NCBI GenBank assembly: GCA_028671895.1
Contig: CM053802.1
Location: 15,879,631-15,943,630, forward strand
Source: Oenanthe sinensis
Lineage: Eukaryota > Streptophyta > Magnoliopsida > Apiales > Apiaceae
Direction: 5' to 3'
Length of the DNA: 64,000 nucleotides
Shown: in pieces, positions 12,453-23,999 of the stretch
Numbering within the stretch: the first letter of the stretch is position 1
Layout: each line of letters opens with the position of its first letter
Translations under genes and position numbers: made by a program
The notes under the pieces: generated by a model
Told to the model about the DNA's origin: nothing
The model's input: the letters and a program-made list of their open reading frames with translations, nothing else
Database searches by the model: none

Positions 12453-15400
12453 TCATCTTTGCCTGTTTTCATTCTTCAAGAAACGGACGTATTCCTGCTG
12501 GATCATCTCTCCTCCATTCACAGGGTCGAAACTGCACCTGTAGAAACTGAGCAACCAAGGACAGAGAAGAAAAGTTTGATTAACAGAAGAGACTGATGCT
12601 AAAAGTAAAATTTAAAGCAACAAAGTTCAGGCTCATATGTATAAAATGTATATAATACACCCCTTGATAAATAGATTTAAAAGAAAAAACCTGGCGGAAT
12701 TTAAACCCAAGTTAATGGACATCACATGTCTTATCCACTACCACAAACGTATTTTAGAAGTGATTGAAGGTTAGACATACATGTCAATATACGGGATGCA
12801 CCCAGTACACGATCGGTAGAATAGTGGGATTCAAACCCACAATCACTCAGTTAGAATTCTAGCGGTTGTTCATGGTGACACCGTTAGAACCAATAGATAA
12901 AATATTACATATAGAATATAGGGAAAAGAGTTTCTGAAGTTCACTCTAGAGAAGTTTCTGATTTCAAAACCCATAATATACACATACACTTTAGTATATG
13001 GGGTAAATGCCCCATTGCTTTACTGTAGATCCGTCCCCGACAATATTGACAAGTCATAAGAGGGCATTGAACTCATAATTTGTATAACAAATCTTCTTCA
13101 CATAGCAGGAAGTTACTATGATTATGTTGATGAGTTCTTACCTTCCATCCATGCCGACAATAGCAAGCGTGTTCTGAGATCCAAATGCAGCAATAAAGTG
13201 CGTACACTCTGATATGTGGAACTGAGCAAATGACCACTCTGAGCTAAAATATTTCGGCAAGACCCCTGTGTTGGAATTTTACATGAAAAAAAGTTTAATA
13301 TAGCAATACAAACACTATAGACTACAGAGTCTACATAACAATTTATTGTTATACAGCTTAGATTTCATATAGAAACACAGAAACCAAGGGGCAGAGAAGG
13401 ATACATTATATGTGTGTGTGTGTGTGTGTGTGTGTCTGCTGTTTGTATAATTTCACCAAATTATTGCGATTGTCTACATATGCAGACTTCAGACTCTTTC
13501 TAATGCAACATTGCCAATACTGAAAATTGTATCCACGAATAAAAAGAAAATGTTGAATAAATACACTGAATTACTTCGTTTGCTCTCTACTGCAAATTTA
13601 TGGAACAGCTTTTATTTTGACATAAGGTAATAAGCACACTGTCAGAAAACTAAATTGTTGATAAGAAACATATCAAACCTTTCATGAATGACAAAGATGA
13701 ACCAGGATTTGCCCCGCTACTCGGAGATATAAGGGCATCGAGTGAAGATGATGAATTCTGGTGAATATATGCTGGACTTTTGATAGTACTAGATTGAAAA
13801 GATGTGTCTTCTCCAGCACCTCGTACCCTAAGACTGAATATATGAACAGTACCTTTGTCACTTGAAACAGCCAGCCACTGCACATTAGGAGAGAGAGCAA
13901 TACTGTATATATCTGCTCGGTCCACTCCTCTACGTACCTACAAGAAAGATATTAATTGTGAACTAATAAACCTCTGAACATGTTAATCGGAAAGGCTGAA
14001 AGTAGATTCTCAATTTGAGGCAGCTTTCAATTCAAAAAGTTTAAAATTTTCAAACAACATAAACATGGTTTGGCGTTTGTGTGTGTGTGTGCGTGTGTGT
14101 TTTTTTTTTTTGGGGGGGGGGGGTATGCATAATTGCTCGAGTTTAGGCGCATGTCTATCTTTTCACAAATTTAAGTCACAATATCACATGACTACCCATT
14201 GAAAATTTCCATGTGCATGAATAAACATCTAACATCAATTTTTTTCAAAACTGTGCACCGTCCCAGAACATCAAATTTTCTTCTATTCCTCAAACATTTT
14301 AGTTTGCCAAATTCAGATCCTACTTAATTTTGTATAGGGGTCTTTTCGAAAAATATCGACATACAGAGGGGTCGGGACGATAAACAATACCAGTCACGAT
14401 TCATGAAGTTCATGCAAGTCATGAAGATTTATTAACCTACCATTTCCTTAACATACTTGAGGGGTTAATTCGCTAATTCATAATTGAACTAACACTGAAC
14501 TTGCAGTTGGGTAATCAAACTCAAAAAACTTGCAATCGAGTTACTACAGTAATAACTGATTGCGATTAAATCATTGAACAACAATAAACTTGCACAGTCG
14601 TTAACTCGTGTTGAATTTTGACGGTGACCCGTTAAAAGTTGTCACATGTTATGACACGTAATTATTTTTACTCAAAATTAAATCAGAAAACTTTAACACA
14701 AAACTACTTACCGGGTCCATTATTGTATAACCCGGTCCATTATTCTATAACCCCATAGATTAAATCAAACTCTACCCCGACATTATACGGACACATCTGT
14801 ACACACACAATCGACATCTTTTGGATGTTTTTATGGTTTTTGGTACTCTTGGGATTTGGTACCTATGGGTACTGTATGGTTGGATTTGGTACCTATGTAA
14901 TTTGACTTGGTATTATCAAATCTTAGTTTCAATGCACTACTCTTTTCTATATTTTTTTGTTCTTGGCATTAACACTGATTATTATTGTATATCTATATTT
15001 TGGATGTTTGGAGAAATATTAAAAAAAACAGATATGAATGTTACACATGATTGTTGATTTAGGAATTTAGGGATTTAGGAATGTCATATGTGTTGATATG
15101 AATGTTTGGATCGGGTTATATATGTGAAAGAGCTTGGATAGTGTAGTAAGGGTCGGATTCACCCGTCAACACGCCAAGTCAGTTTTCCGTTAGTCACATT
15201 AAATGACGGCAGGTGGCTAAATGCAAGTTTTAAATAGTTTGATGAGTTGACTGCAAGTTGTTTGAATTTGATTACCCAACTGCAAGTTGTGTCATTTCAA
15301 TTATGAATAAGCCAATTAACCCCACACTTGAGTTCCACGTTTCAGTCCAAATAATCGAACAGTCAACCTTAAAAAGGAATGAGGAGCATTAAAATTTGAT

Positions 15401-16572
15401 AAGCTAGCAAAACACAACTATGAACTTTGAGAGGCACTTTGTAGTTTCTCCAAGTTGAAGCTGACAAATGCACAATGTAAAGGATTAAACATTCAAACAT
15501 CAATTTCTATCTAACTACATAATTTTTGCTATTATTTTACTTTGTGCATGCTTGTATTTGTAAAGATATTTATTCAACCAAAAAGTGTTATCGACAGGAG
15601 GATATCTCAGAGGAGGTCAGACTTCAGAGTATGGTAGAATTCGCAGGTCTCTCAGGGAATTTGGACTTACCACACAAGTCATTTGACTGGTCCCAGTAGG
15701 CTTCTTAAAATAATGTCCCTAGAGTGATTTAATCAGAAGTCTGACAAGGATCTTTAGAAATTACAGAAGTTGAATTTTAGGGAGCTAAAAAGAAATACAT
15801 AAGCTAAGATTACCTCTTGTAACCTAGTCCCATCCATCGTGTTGAAAATCCTTATTAATGTACCTTTTGTACTGGCAGTTGCGAGAAGAAGCCCGTCCAT
15901 TGTCAAGGTCATACATGCTATCTGAGCATCATGTGCATGAATTAATTTGGTCATATGTAGCCCAAAATGTTCAACACGGACTTGTCCTCGTCTAATGCCT
16001 GGGCAAGCCAACACGGATGTATTCGAATGGTGAGAGAGGCAACAAAGTCCTTTGGGATTTGCCAGAGTCTCAATTTGGTGAAGAAGTTTCAGATCCATAA
16101 AATTATAGACATAAACCTTGTGTTCAAGTACTACAACAACACGATCCCTTCTTAATTTAACTGCACGGACCTCAGATCTAAATGTAAATTCCCCAATGCA
16201 CCGGCTCTGGTGATCATCCCATATTATAACTTTATTAGGAGGATATTGCGTATTTTCTTTCCCACCAACAAGTGCCAAAATGTTGCAACGGAACAGCATC
16301 TCAACAATTCTGAATCCCCCATTTTTCATATCCCGTCTGAAAGTTTCTTTGAAAGGATCACAATTGTATATACGAAATCCGCAACTTGTTCCGGCAGCAA
16401 AGCAGCCATAATCCTGATTCCATGAGGCGTAAATTAATTCTGTTTCATCATATTTGGTAACATCTGATTCAGGGTTGCTAAAAGAACCAGGAACTCCAGC
16501 CACTGTTGAATTGTGATTATCAAGCCCTATCGATGGAGAAAATCCACCAAAAGGTGAGACAGTTGAACTCAT
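12453..16572 (-). CDS. ATG18: ATG18-family WD40/PROPPIN autophagy protein, 411 aa
   Basis: A phosphoinositide-binding beta-propeller of the Atg18/WIPI family, which acts with ATG2 on the forming autophagosome membrane. Coding exons are 16572-15814, 13937-13679, 13265-13142 and 12546-12453 (759, 259, 124 and 94 nt; 412 codons including TGA at 12455-12453), all GT-AG with matching phases. The start ATG at 16572 is chosen because the codon two before it is TTG, not ATG. Markers include YASWNQDYGCFAAGTSCGFR (blade 1), RSEVRAVKLRRDRVVVVLEH, IHAHDAQIACMTLTMDGLLL, ATASTKGTLIRIFNT, the phosphoinositide-binding RRG formed across the exon 1/2 junction in the context EVRRGVDRADIY, and WLAVSSDKGTVHIFSL. 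The C-terminus ends soon after CSFDPVNGG. The length suits the short plant ATG18a/c/d type rather than the long ATG18f-h type; ATG18c-like is my best guess. Confidence 0.93.
13410..13435. repeat. (GT)n microsatellite in ATG18 intron
   Basis: A run of about twelve GT dinucleotides inside the intron between the second and third coding exons. A second, composite tract in the next intron (14079-14124) runs GT repeats, then poly-T, then poly-G. Both are candidates for length polymorphism. Confidence 0.9.
14462..15322. mobile_element. 861-bp Mutator-like foldback element in an ATG18 intron
   Basis: The ends are long imperfect inverted repeats. The left arm starts GGGTTAATTCGCTAATTCAT and the reverse complement of the right end starts GGGTTAATTGGCTTATTCAT. 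Similarity continues inwards through CTTGCAGTTGGGTAATCAAA for well over 60 bp. The flanks are CATACTTGAG (14452-14461) and CACACTTGAG (15323-15332), a 10-bp direct repeat with one mismatch, as expected for MULE-type insertion (9-11 bp duplications). There is no transposase ORF, so it is non-autonomous. It lies in the intron just before the RRG-bearing exon. Confidence 0.8.
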
Positions 16573-17890
16573 AGGCAACGATATGGTTCACAACTGTTAG
16601 AAATCAGAGCTGCAGCAAAAAGGTAAAGTTTTACTGAACTAGGATGTTGATAATCAACAAGAAAATTTCAGAAATGGCTCTCGAAGATATAGCATTATAA
16701 ACTAGATGACAATGCATCCAACTACAGTACAACATTTATCTTTTTGTTAATAATTTCGAAAGAGTGCCTTGATAAACCAATGCTCCTTTCTCACATAAAT
16801 GCAGCAGACAGACCACTCATTAAATGGACATTATAGTTTAAGACTTTGTCGAAATGGCATGCACCGTTAAACAATGAAGCTATGAACTTTGATAATTGTC
16901 AATAGAAAGTTTGGGACAACTGGTAGCTAAGAATTTTCATGCTAAAAGTTCCATTATGATACAAACCCATAAACACTCACAAGAAGATGTACCCTATTTA
17001 TTCATGTCAGATAAATAATGGCCTCTTACAATCACTTTTATCGAACTACGAACACAATCTTAAACCTAAAGCTTACTCATTTTGTTATGCTCCGTAATAT
17101 GGTGAATTTGCATACAAAATATTGGTCGAAAGGACTTAAGCAGGCCATTAAAACTGTAGCACGACTACAGCGCTGCTATTCCTTGCATTATTCTTCATAC
17201 CTTACCCAGTGAATATATTTCATATACACAAACCTACACTAGCATTTCCTCAGATTTATTCGTAAAGAATAGGTCATCACGTGAAATTAGGCATATGTTA
17301 ACACTTAGCTTGAAGCATCATTTACCCATGACCATAAATTTTGAACTAATTTTATCAAAACCAGTGCTATAAAATGCATCAAGCAGGAAACTTCATAACA
17401 GAGATCAGACCCAACTTTTGGAACAATTCAACAAATCAATTAAAGACAGAAAAAAACACAAAAAATAGGAATACAAACTACATAGTTATGGTTATAGCTA
17501 CAACTAAAAAGCTTTAATTTTTAACTACATTTTCACAGATTACACAACAATAATTCATGTAATTACAAAACACAAGCTCATAGAATTCAATTGGATCTAA
17601 TCAAAATCATTTAATGCATCACTAATCATTTATTCAACAAATACCCAATCATTTAATCAAATTACGAACCCATAAAATGATGTAAGAAATAAAAATTGAG
17701 GAAGACTTACAGAACCCTGATAAAGAAGCAACCTTTCTTGATTTCTTCAGGAGTAAAAAGCCATTGATTAATTATCAATATATACATACATAAGAGATAT
17801 GGAATATATATAGGATATATATTGAAGAACACTCCTATTTGTACGTCTCTCTGTATCTCTTCTGATCTTGATCTTGATTACTTGATGTTC
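16573..17890 (-). promoter_or_regulatory. ATG18 leader: 5' UTR, leader intron and promoter
   Basis: On the minus strand a leader exon around 17707-17760 ends at GTTCT|GTAAGT. A leader intron of roughly 1.1 kb runs to an acceptor near 16610 (TTTCTAACAG or GCTGCAG) just before the ATG at 16572. Upstream, around 17790-17820 on the plus strand, TATATA-rich sequence could supply the TATA box. ORFs within the intron (for example 17018-17212) show no protein character. Confidence 0.45.
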
Positions 17891-18078
17891 TCATATTATA
17901 CTATGTTTCCTTTTTTCTTGTTTAATGTTATGGAGTAATATTAAAGTTTAAGGTTCAAGTAGACGCTAACTAATTTTCGAGATATTTACTATTAGCATCT
18001 TTAAACTTTAACCATAGCCAATTTTATATATAATATTTTAAACTTTTCGATTTATATCTCACATTTTAGAATTAGTGG
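17891..18078. other. AT-rich spacer upstream of ATG18
   Basis: Spacer between the ATG18 promoter region and the solo LTR. Nothing recognisable. Confidence 0.5.
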
Positions 18079-20284
18079 TGTAACATCCCGTATTTTTTTA
18101 ATAATATATTAAGTTATTTAATTTAATATTAAGAATAATATTAGTGATTTATTACTAATATTATTATTTGAATATAAATATAAATATTTTATAATTATGA
18201 TATTATTTTAGAGATTATTGGTTAAAAGAAGAAGAGAGAAAAAAAATAGAATAGAAAGAAAAAGGGTTAGGGTTTTGTAAATTACGTAAGAAAAGTTGTG
18301 AAGCCATAGAGAAGATAGAAGAGAAAGAAAAAGAGAAGGAGAGGGAGAAGATAAAGAGGAAGAGATGAAAAGACTCAAGAAGATAGTTTATGATTTGAAT
18401 TAGTTTTCGGGGTCATATGGATTTTTTGATAATCATTCATAACTTTGATTTTTAAGGTACAGATATTCCTACACACTCTTTTTGTTCTCATATTATTAAT
18501 ATACGGATATCTTCATTATACTTTCTTTGTGTTCGTAATGCTTTTTTTGTTCTCTTTGAGATATGTCAAGTTTTATTTACAATGTAAACATTGACAGAGT
18601 CTATTTGTATATTTGTATAGTATATGTTATTATGAATAGCTATGGTGCTACATACTCTTCTGTATAGTATGTAGTATTTTAGTCATTTTTGGTCAAAACC
18701 CTTTTTATAAATTTTACTAATGATTATATTTTTGCATCAATACTATTTTCTTATGTCATTATTATATTATTTCAAATCTTTGTATCAAATATCTCCTTTG
18801 TATATTATTATATTCATTGATTTTATCATTTAGTTGTAGTTTTGTAGCACATATATTGGTCAATAGATTTTGTCAACAATACTTGTATGTTAAATTTCAT
18901 TTTTTGTTTGTGTTGAATATATGATTAATTTAGGATCTGTTCGTGAATAACTTGATTATTGATTGAGGTAAGATTCTTGATAATCATTCATAACTTTGAT
19001 TTTTAAGGTACAGATATTTCTACGCACTCTTTTTGTTCGCATATTATTAATATACGGATATCTTCATTATACTCTCTTTGTGTTCGTAATACTTTCTTTG
19101 TTCTCTTTGAGGTATGTCAAGCTTTATTTACAATGTAAACATTGACAGAGTCTATTTGTATATTTGTATAGTATATGTTATTATGAATAGCTATGGTGCT
19201 ACATACTCTTCTGTATAGTATGTAGTATTTTAGTCATTTTTGGTCAAAACCCTTTTTATAAATTTTACTAATGATTATATTTTCGCATTAGTACTATTTT
19301 CTTATATCACTATTATATTATTTCAAATCTTTGTATCAAATATCTCCTTTGTATATTATTATATTCATTGATTTAATCATTTAGTTGTAGTTTTGTAGCA
19401 CATATATTGGTCAATAGATTTTGTCAACAATACTTGTATGTTAAATTTCATTTTTTGTTTGTGTTGAATATATGATTAATTTAGGATTTGTTCGTGAATA
19501 GCTTGATTGGTGATTGAGGTAAGTTTCTTTTCGGACCCTTAGTTAATTTTTAAAATATATATTTATATGTTTCAACTCTAAAAATATTGTTTTTATGCCA
19601 TGTTTTACTTTATTAAAATATGGTCAAATGGTATTATTTTAATTTTGTTGTCGTTAAAATGTTATATTTTAGTACTCCAATTTAGTTTTTGTATTGGACC
19701 CGTTAGTACTTGCGTTATAGTTCCGGAACTAGCATTCGATACCTTACTAGGTGCACCACTTTTGGGCCCTTCGAGGATGTGCACTTTTATCGATACCTTA
19801 TTAAGGGGCACAATATTAACAATTTTGTATTAAAGACCGTGTCACCGAGTAAGTGGCCTGAGTATTAAACTGTGGGGATAAAAGTGTTTTCAGTTTTTAT
19901 ATCGAATATTGTTATCGTATTGCACATCGAAAATTGTTTCAAATTGATATATTCAGGTTCTTATTTTTTTTACCTGTACTTACTTGACCAGACTAGTGGC
20001 GATGTTAGTCACTTGCTGAGCTTTGTAGCTCACTCATTTCTAATATTTCAGGTTAATTTGGAAATGAATAAAGACGCCTCAAGCATATTATGGGACATTT
20101 TAATTTTATTTCTAAGTTTCAGTATTGATTATTGTGAGAGCTGTATCTCTTTATTGTGAACTTTAATTTTTGTTTGACCTTCAATTGTACTTTTGACTTG
20201 TCTTTTGCCATCAATAAATATGCATTGTTCCTTTTATTGGGTTTTCGATATAAGTTTAATAACCCAAAAAGTTGGGATGTTACA
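18079..20284 (+). mobile_element. Solo LTR of a Ty3/gypsy Tekay/Del-like chromovirus, 2206 bp
   Basis: It begins TGTAACATCCCGTATTTT and ends GTTGGGATGTTACA, a TG...CA LTR with the short inverted ends (TGTAACATCCC/GGGATGTTACA) typical of plant Tekay/Del LTRs. Near the 3' end it carries TTGCTGAGCTTTGTAGCTCA (20012-20031), a conserved block of such LTRs as I remember them. No PBS or coding region follows, so it is a solo LTR or orphan end. The 5-bp flanks (AGTGG and AATAA) do not match, so the insertion is old or one end was rearranged. An internal tandem duplication enlarges it. Confidence 0.65.
18428..19523. repeat. Two-copy tandem repeat, period 551 bp, inside the solo LTR
   Basis: Copy 1 at 18428-18972 and copy 2 at 18979-19523 both begin GATAATCATTCATAACTTTG and end with GATTGAGGTAAG. 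They differ at only a small number of sites by eye (for example ACACAC/ACGCAC and TTTTTGCATC/TTTTCGCATT). Each copy ends at a donor-like GAG|GTAAG. The copies match far better than the age of the solo LTR would suggest. Confidence 0.9.
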
Positions 20285-20576
20285 AATAAAGTCTTTTACA
20301 TGATGCAAATTGTCTATTTTCGGAAAGGTTAATTCTGAATTTTTACATATGATTATGTTATTTTTGGAGTAATTTTATTCTCTAAATTTTGGATTAGTCA
20401 ATATATACAATCATGTTGAAATATCCATATATGTTAACAATTTAAGTTTTATTTTGTATTCATGAATATTAAATTGTTCATATTAAAACTCGTTCTTGTG
20501 TGTACCTACCATCCCTCTTTAAAATTCATACAATATTTTTTATAATTGTTGCAATATGATTTAAGTGCATATACAT
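20285..20576. other. AT-rich spacer, nothing recognised
   Basis: Short AT-rich stretch between the solo LTR and the following LTR complex. The last five bases (20572-20576, TACAT) are the left flank repeat of that complex. Confidence 0.6.
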
Positions 20577-21419
20577 TGTTAAGCAAGATAAGTGTTGCAG
20601 AAGGGGGGTTGAATATAACTTGATTAATTATAACTATTTCTTGCTAACAACAAACAAGAACTACAACTAACTGGAAATGAATTCCAGCTTCAATAAAAAT
20701 AATAACAATGAATTTGCTAATGTTTCTATACTTGATAGAAAATGTAGCCCAGTTGCATAAGGAAAAGTACTTGTGAAATATGTGTATTTATACTGAAACA
20801 CATATCCCACTTACATGTGCACTTTTCCTTGGTCATAGGACAAACTTTGAAATAGAAAATGTATTTTTCTTGTTCAACCTTGTCTTCATTTCATTTGTAG
20901 ATAAAACAGCTCTGAGATATGCAGAAATCTTTGACTCCTTGAGCATGATTTATCTTTTGTTTGTCTTCTCCCAAGTTGCAGTAGTAAACTTGACAGACTA
21001 GATACACATGTCTAAATCATTCCTTGTGTTTTCATTATCTTAGTCTGCTACCCGGAACAGACTGTCAGCTTCACTAAAAATATAATGTCAACTTTTAGCA
21101 CCTCTATTGTGACAGTATCTTCGGCTCTGCATACTTTGTTGTCAAGTTTTGATAGTTGTTAGGGATTATGGTGTTAACATTGTAATCAACTAGAAGTTAC
21201 TTAGATTAATTAGAAATTAACTAAGTAAAATGTACTGTCATATGTATATTGACAGTATATTTATTTGTCACTTGTAACAGTATGTTTAAAAGCCATGTAG
21301 GTGACAGTAGGTCTCAATAGTTATTGTCTTGTAAAAATGTAATAACATGATCTATGAATTAGAAGTTCACAAAGTGTTCATGCACAACATGGATCAAGTC
21401 AATGACAGTAACATTCTGC

Positions 21420-21740
21420 AACTGAAGCCTACGATAACATATTCAAGTGACAGCACATTTGGAACAGATGACAACAACTATTCTATTGACAGTAAACTTG
21501 GCGGAGAATGAAGATTTGAAGACAGCAAGTTTTACTGACAGCAACTATTCCTTTGACAGTAAACATGGTGGAAAATGAAGATTGGAAGACAACAAATTTT
21601 ACTGACAGCAACTATTACTTTGACAGTAAACTTGGCGGAAAATGAAAATCGGAAGACATCAAGTTTTAACGACAGCAACTTTGGCGAGAATAGTTGACAG
21701 CAACATTGGCGGGGATAGTTGACAGCAACTTTGGAAGATA
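21420..21740 (+). repeat. Degenerate tandem repeat with TGACAGCAACT and TTGACAGTAAACTTGGCGG
   Basis: Three to four ~65-bp units each carry TTGACAGTAAAC, TTGGCGGA(A/G)AATGAA, GAAGACA and TTTTACTGACAGCAACT (near 21478, 21546 and 21611), then shorter GACAGCAACTTTGGC units near 21670-21735. A related inverted unit lies at about 23060-23150. They are part of the LTR rather than a free satellite. Confidence 0.75.
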
Positions 21741-22557
21741 ATATATTTTAGAAGACTATCAAGTTTGACAGTAAAGTATGTGGAGTCAAAGATATTGTCA
21801 CCGAAGAGAAGCTAAAGGTTGACAGTAACCTTTTGGTGAAACTAACAGTCTGTTTCAAGTAGCAGACTAGGTAGCAAAAATTCAAGGATTGATTTTGACA
21901 TTACTATCTAGTCTGTCAAGCCTAAAGGGTTTCGAGGGATAAACGCAGCGGAGTAAACGCAAAAAATAAATTAAAATAGCGAAACTCTCCGCATGATCCA
22001 TGCGAAAACACAATATTTAATTCGGAGATCATGATGTATTACCTTTTGGAGCTTTAACGAATTAAAAATAGAGATTATGGAGGTCTAAAACTTGTACGAT
22101 CACCACGTATCCCGCTCTCGCGATCTACGCTCTAACGGTATCCTCCTAAAATTAGGAGGATTAAATCTCATCTAGATCATTCATATTTCTTATACGATTC
22201 ATAATATACCCAATGTCCACTTTTATCATCACCCGGTCAAAGGTAGCTTTTAATGTAATCAAAGTATATTAATTCTCATATAGAAATATAATGATTTCAG
22301 GTCTAAGGATTATTACACCATTATCACAGTGAGAATTACTTAAGACACTTATTTAACATGTAGAATCTCACGGCGGGTTATTCCAGTGTCATGCATTGAG
22401 TCATGCACTTATGTTCTTGAGTTTAGTATCACCATACATATGACCAATGAGATGTGGTCATCTGTCAACAAACATACTAGTCTTTGTGCATTATTATTGC
22501 CCTTGAATAATAATACTCGACTAGAGAATTTTAAGAATAAGTTACTGTTTATATAAG

Positions 22558-22759
22558 CCCCGTTTGGCTAACCTTATAAGCAGCTTATAAGCTGAAAAAG
22601 TTAGTATATATGTACTTTTTCTGAAAATAAGTAACTTATTTTCAAATTTGGAAATAAGATTTGGTCTTAAATTTCTAAAATAAATATTAATTTTCAAAAA
22701 AAAATGAAAATACTTTTAAAAAAAGTAACTTATTACTTATAAGTTAAGCCAAACACCCC
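22558..22759. mobile_element. ~200-bp hAT-like MITE
   Basis: The termini are CCCCGTTTGGCTAACCTTAT on the left and, as the reverse complement of the right end, GGGGTGTTTGGCTTAACTTA. The arms continue into CTTATAAG. Flanks TATAAG and TATAAT suggest a short target duplication. The GGGTGTTTGGC-type end is common in plant hAT-derived MITEs. It has no coding capacity and is nested in the segment that interrupts the sense LTR copy. Confidence 0.65.
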
Positions 22760-23423
22760 TATAATCTCATTTTTAAGTCACATACTTAAAGATATATAAT
22801 ACGTATCAAAATTCTAAGGACATTTATTATGATTTCAATTTATTATGCAGTAAATAAAACATAATAAATAAATAATAATTAATAAAATATAATTCTTAAT
22901 AATAAAATATTTTCCTTAAAATATAAAAGTATTGTCTTTATGGCACAATTACTAACAAAGCTACTACTGCAACTTGTGAGAAGACAAACAAAAAGATAAA
23001 GTGTGCTCAATGAGTCAATGATATTTGTGCATCTCAGAATATACTGTCTCCAAAACTGCTGTCAACTATTACCGCCAATGTTGCTGTCAGTAAAACTTGT
23101 TGTCTTCAAATCTTCATTTTCCACCAAGTTTACTGTCAAGGGAATAGTTGGTATCACATGTTCCTTTGTGCTATCACTTGAATATGCTGTCATAGGCATG
23201 AACACTTTGTGAACTTCTATTTCATGGATCAAGTTATTACATTTGTAAAAGACAGTAACTATTAAACTTATTGTCACATATTTGGCTTTGTTAAGTATAT
23301 TGTTTCAAGCGACTATCTAAACATATTGTCAATATACATATGACAGTAATTTTACTTAGCTAATTATAAATTAAGACTAAGTAACTTTAGTTGATTACAT
23401 TGTTAACACCATAATCCATAACA

Positions 23424-23999
23424 TACATAAGTGATGGTATGTTACATCTATGTAATACGAGAATATGATTATAAAAAGTTGTGTTAAAACAAGATTTATA
23501 AGGACACGATATTTAAATTAGTGGAAAAGTTAGACGTGCTATGATTAATTCATAATGACTTGTATCATCATACATTATGTCACTTATATCAAGTTACCTT
23601 ATTCACATATTAAAATAAATTATATATTATGCATGCTCCAAGTAAGTGAAAATTTATTGTTATGAAGTTTTATGTGATGTTTTTTATAGATGATAATATT
23701 CAATATCACAATGTGCCTCTTATAAATTATTATTAATTTATATAACATTATTAACATTTGTAAATGAGAACTTTTATCCCTCAAATGAAATGATCTTGAT
23801 ATTATCGGCAACAACTATTTGACATTATTTTTGATAGAATGATAATAAATGATTGCAATGAGAAGTTGCACAAAATAACAACTAGAAGTTGTCTTTATGC
23901 AAACAAATTTTTTTATGACACTTTTTGATATGTTTAATTTTTGTGAAATTCCTAAAGGTTATATACTAATATTGTTTTATAGATATGAACAATCGAGTA
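23424..23999. other. AT-rich sequence, possible upstream part of a decayed copia element
   Basis: The first five bases are the right flank repeat (TACAT) of the LTR complex. The rest is AT-rich with no recognisable coding remnant. It could be LTR or gag of the decayed element that follows, but I cannot show this. Confidence 0.4.

Larger units (their letters stand above)
20577..23423 (-). mobile_element. Antisense Sirevirus-like solo LTR interrupted by an inverted copy of itself
   Basis: Read on the minus strand the element starts TGTTATGGATTATGGTG at 23423 and ends CTTGCTTAACA at 20577. It is flanked by TACAT on both sides (20572-20576 and 23424-23428). Near the 3' end it carries ATTCAACCCCCCTTCTGCAA, nearly the same block as in the outer Sirevirus LTR at 28320-28340, so it belongs to that broad group. 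A sense-strand copy of the same LTR is embedded: 21157 onward (TGTTAGGGATTATGGTG) to 21921, resuming at about 22950-23037. It is itself interrupted by about 1 kb of unrelated sequence (21922-22949). The LTR is full of TGACAGTA/TGACAGCA words. No coding region is present. Confidence 0.65.

Noticed and set aside
16573..16578. Start of ATG18 two codons further upstream
   Set aside because: That codon is TTG; the first ATG is at 16572-16570 and gives a normal family N-terminus.
20285..20289. Target duplication of the Tekay-like solo LTR
   Set aside because: The flanks AGTGG and AATAA do not match, so no TSD is claimed.
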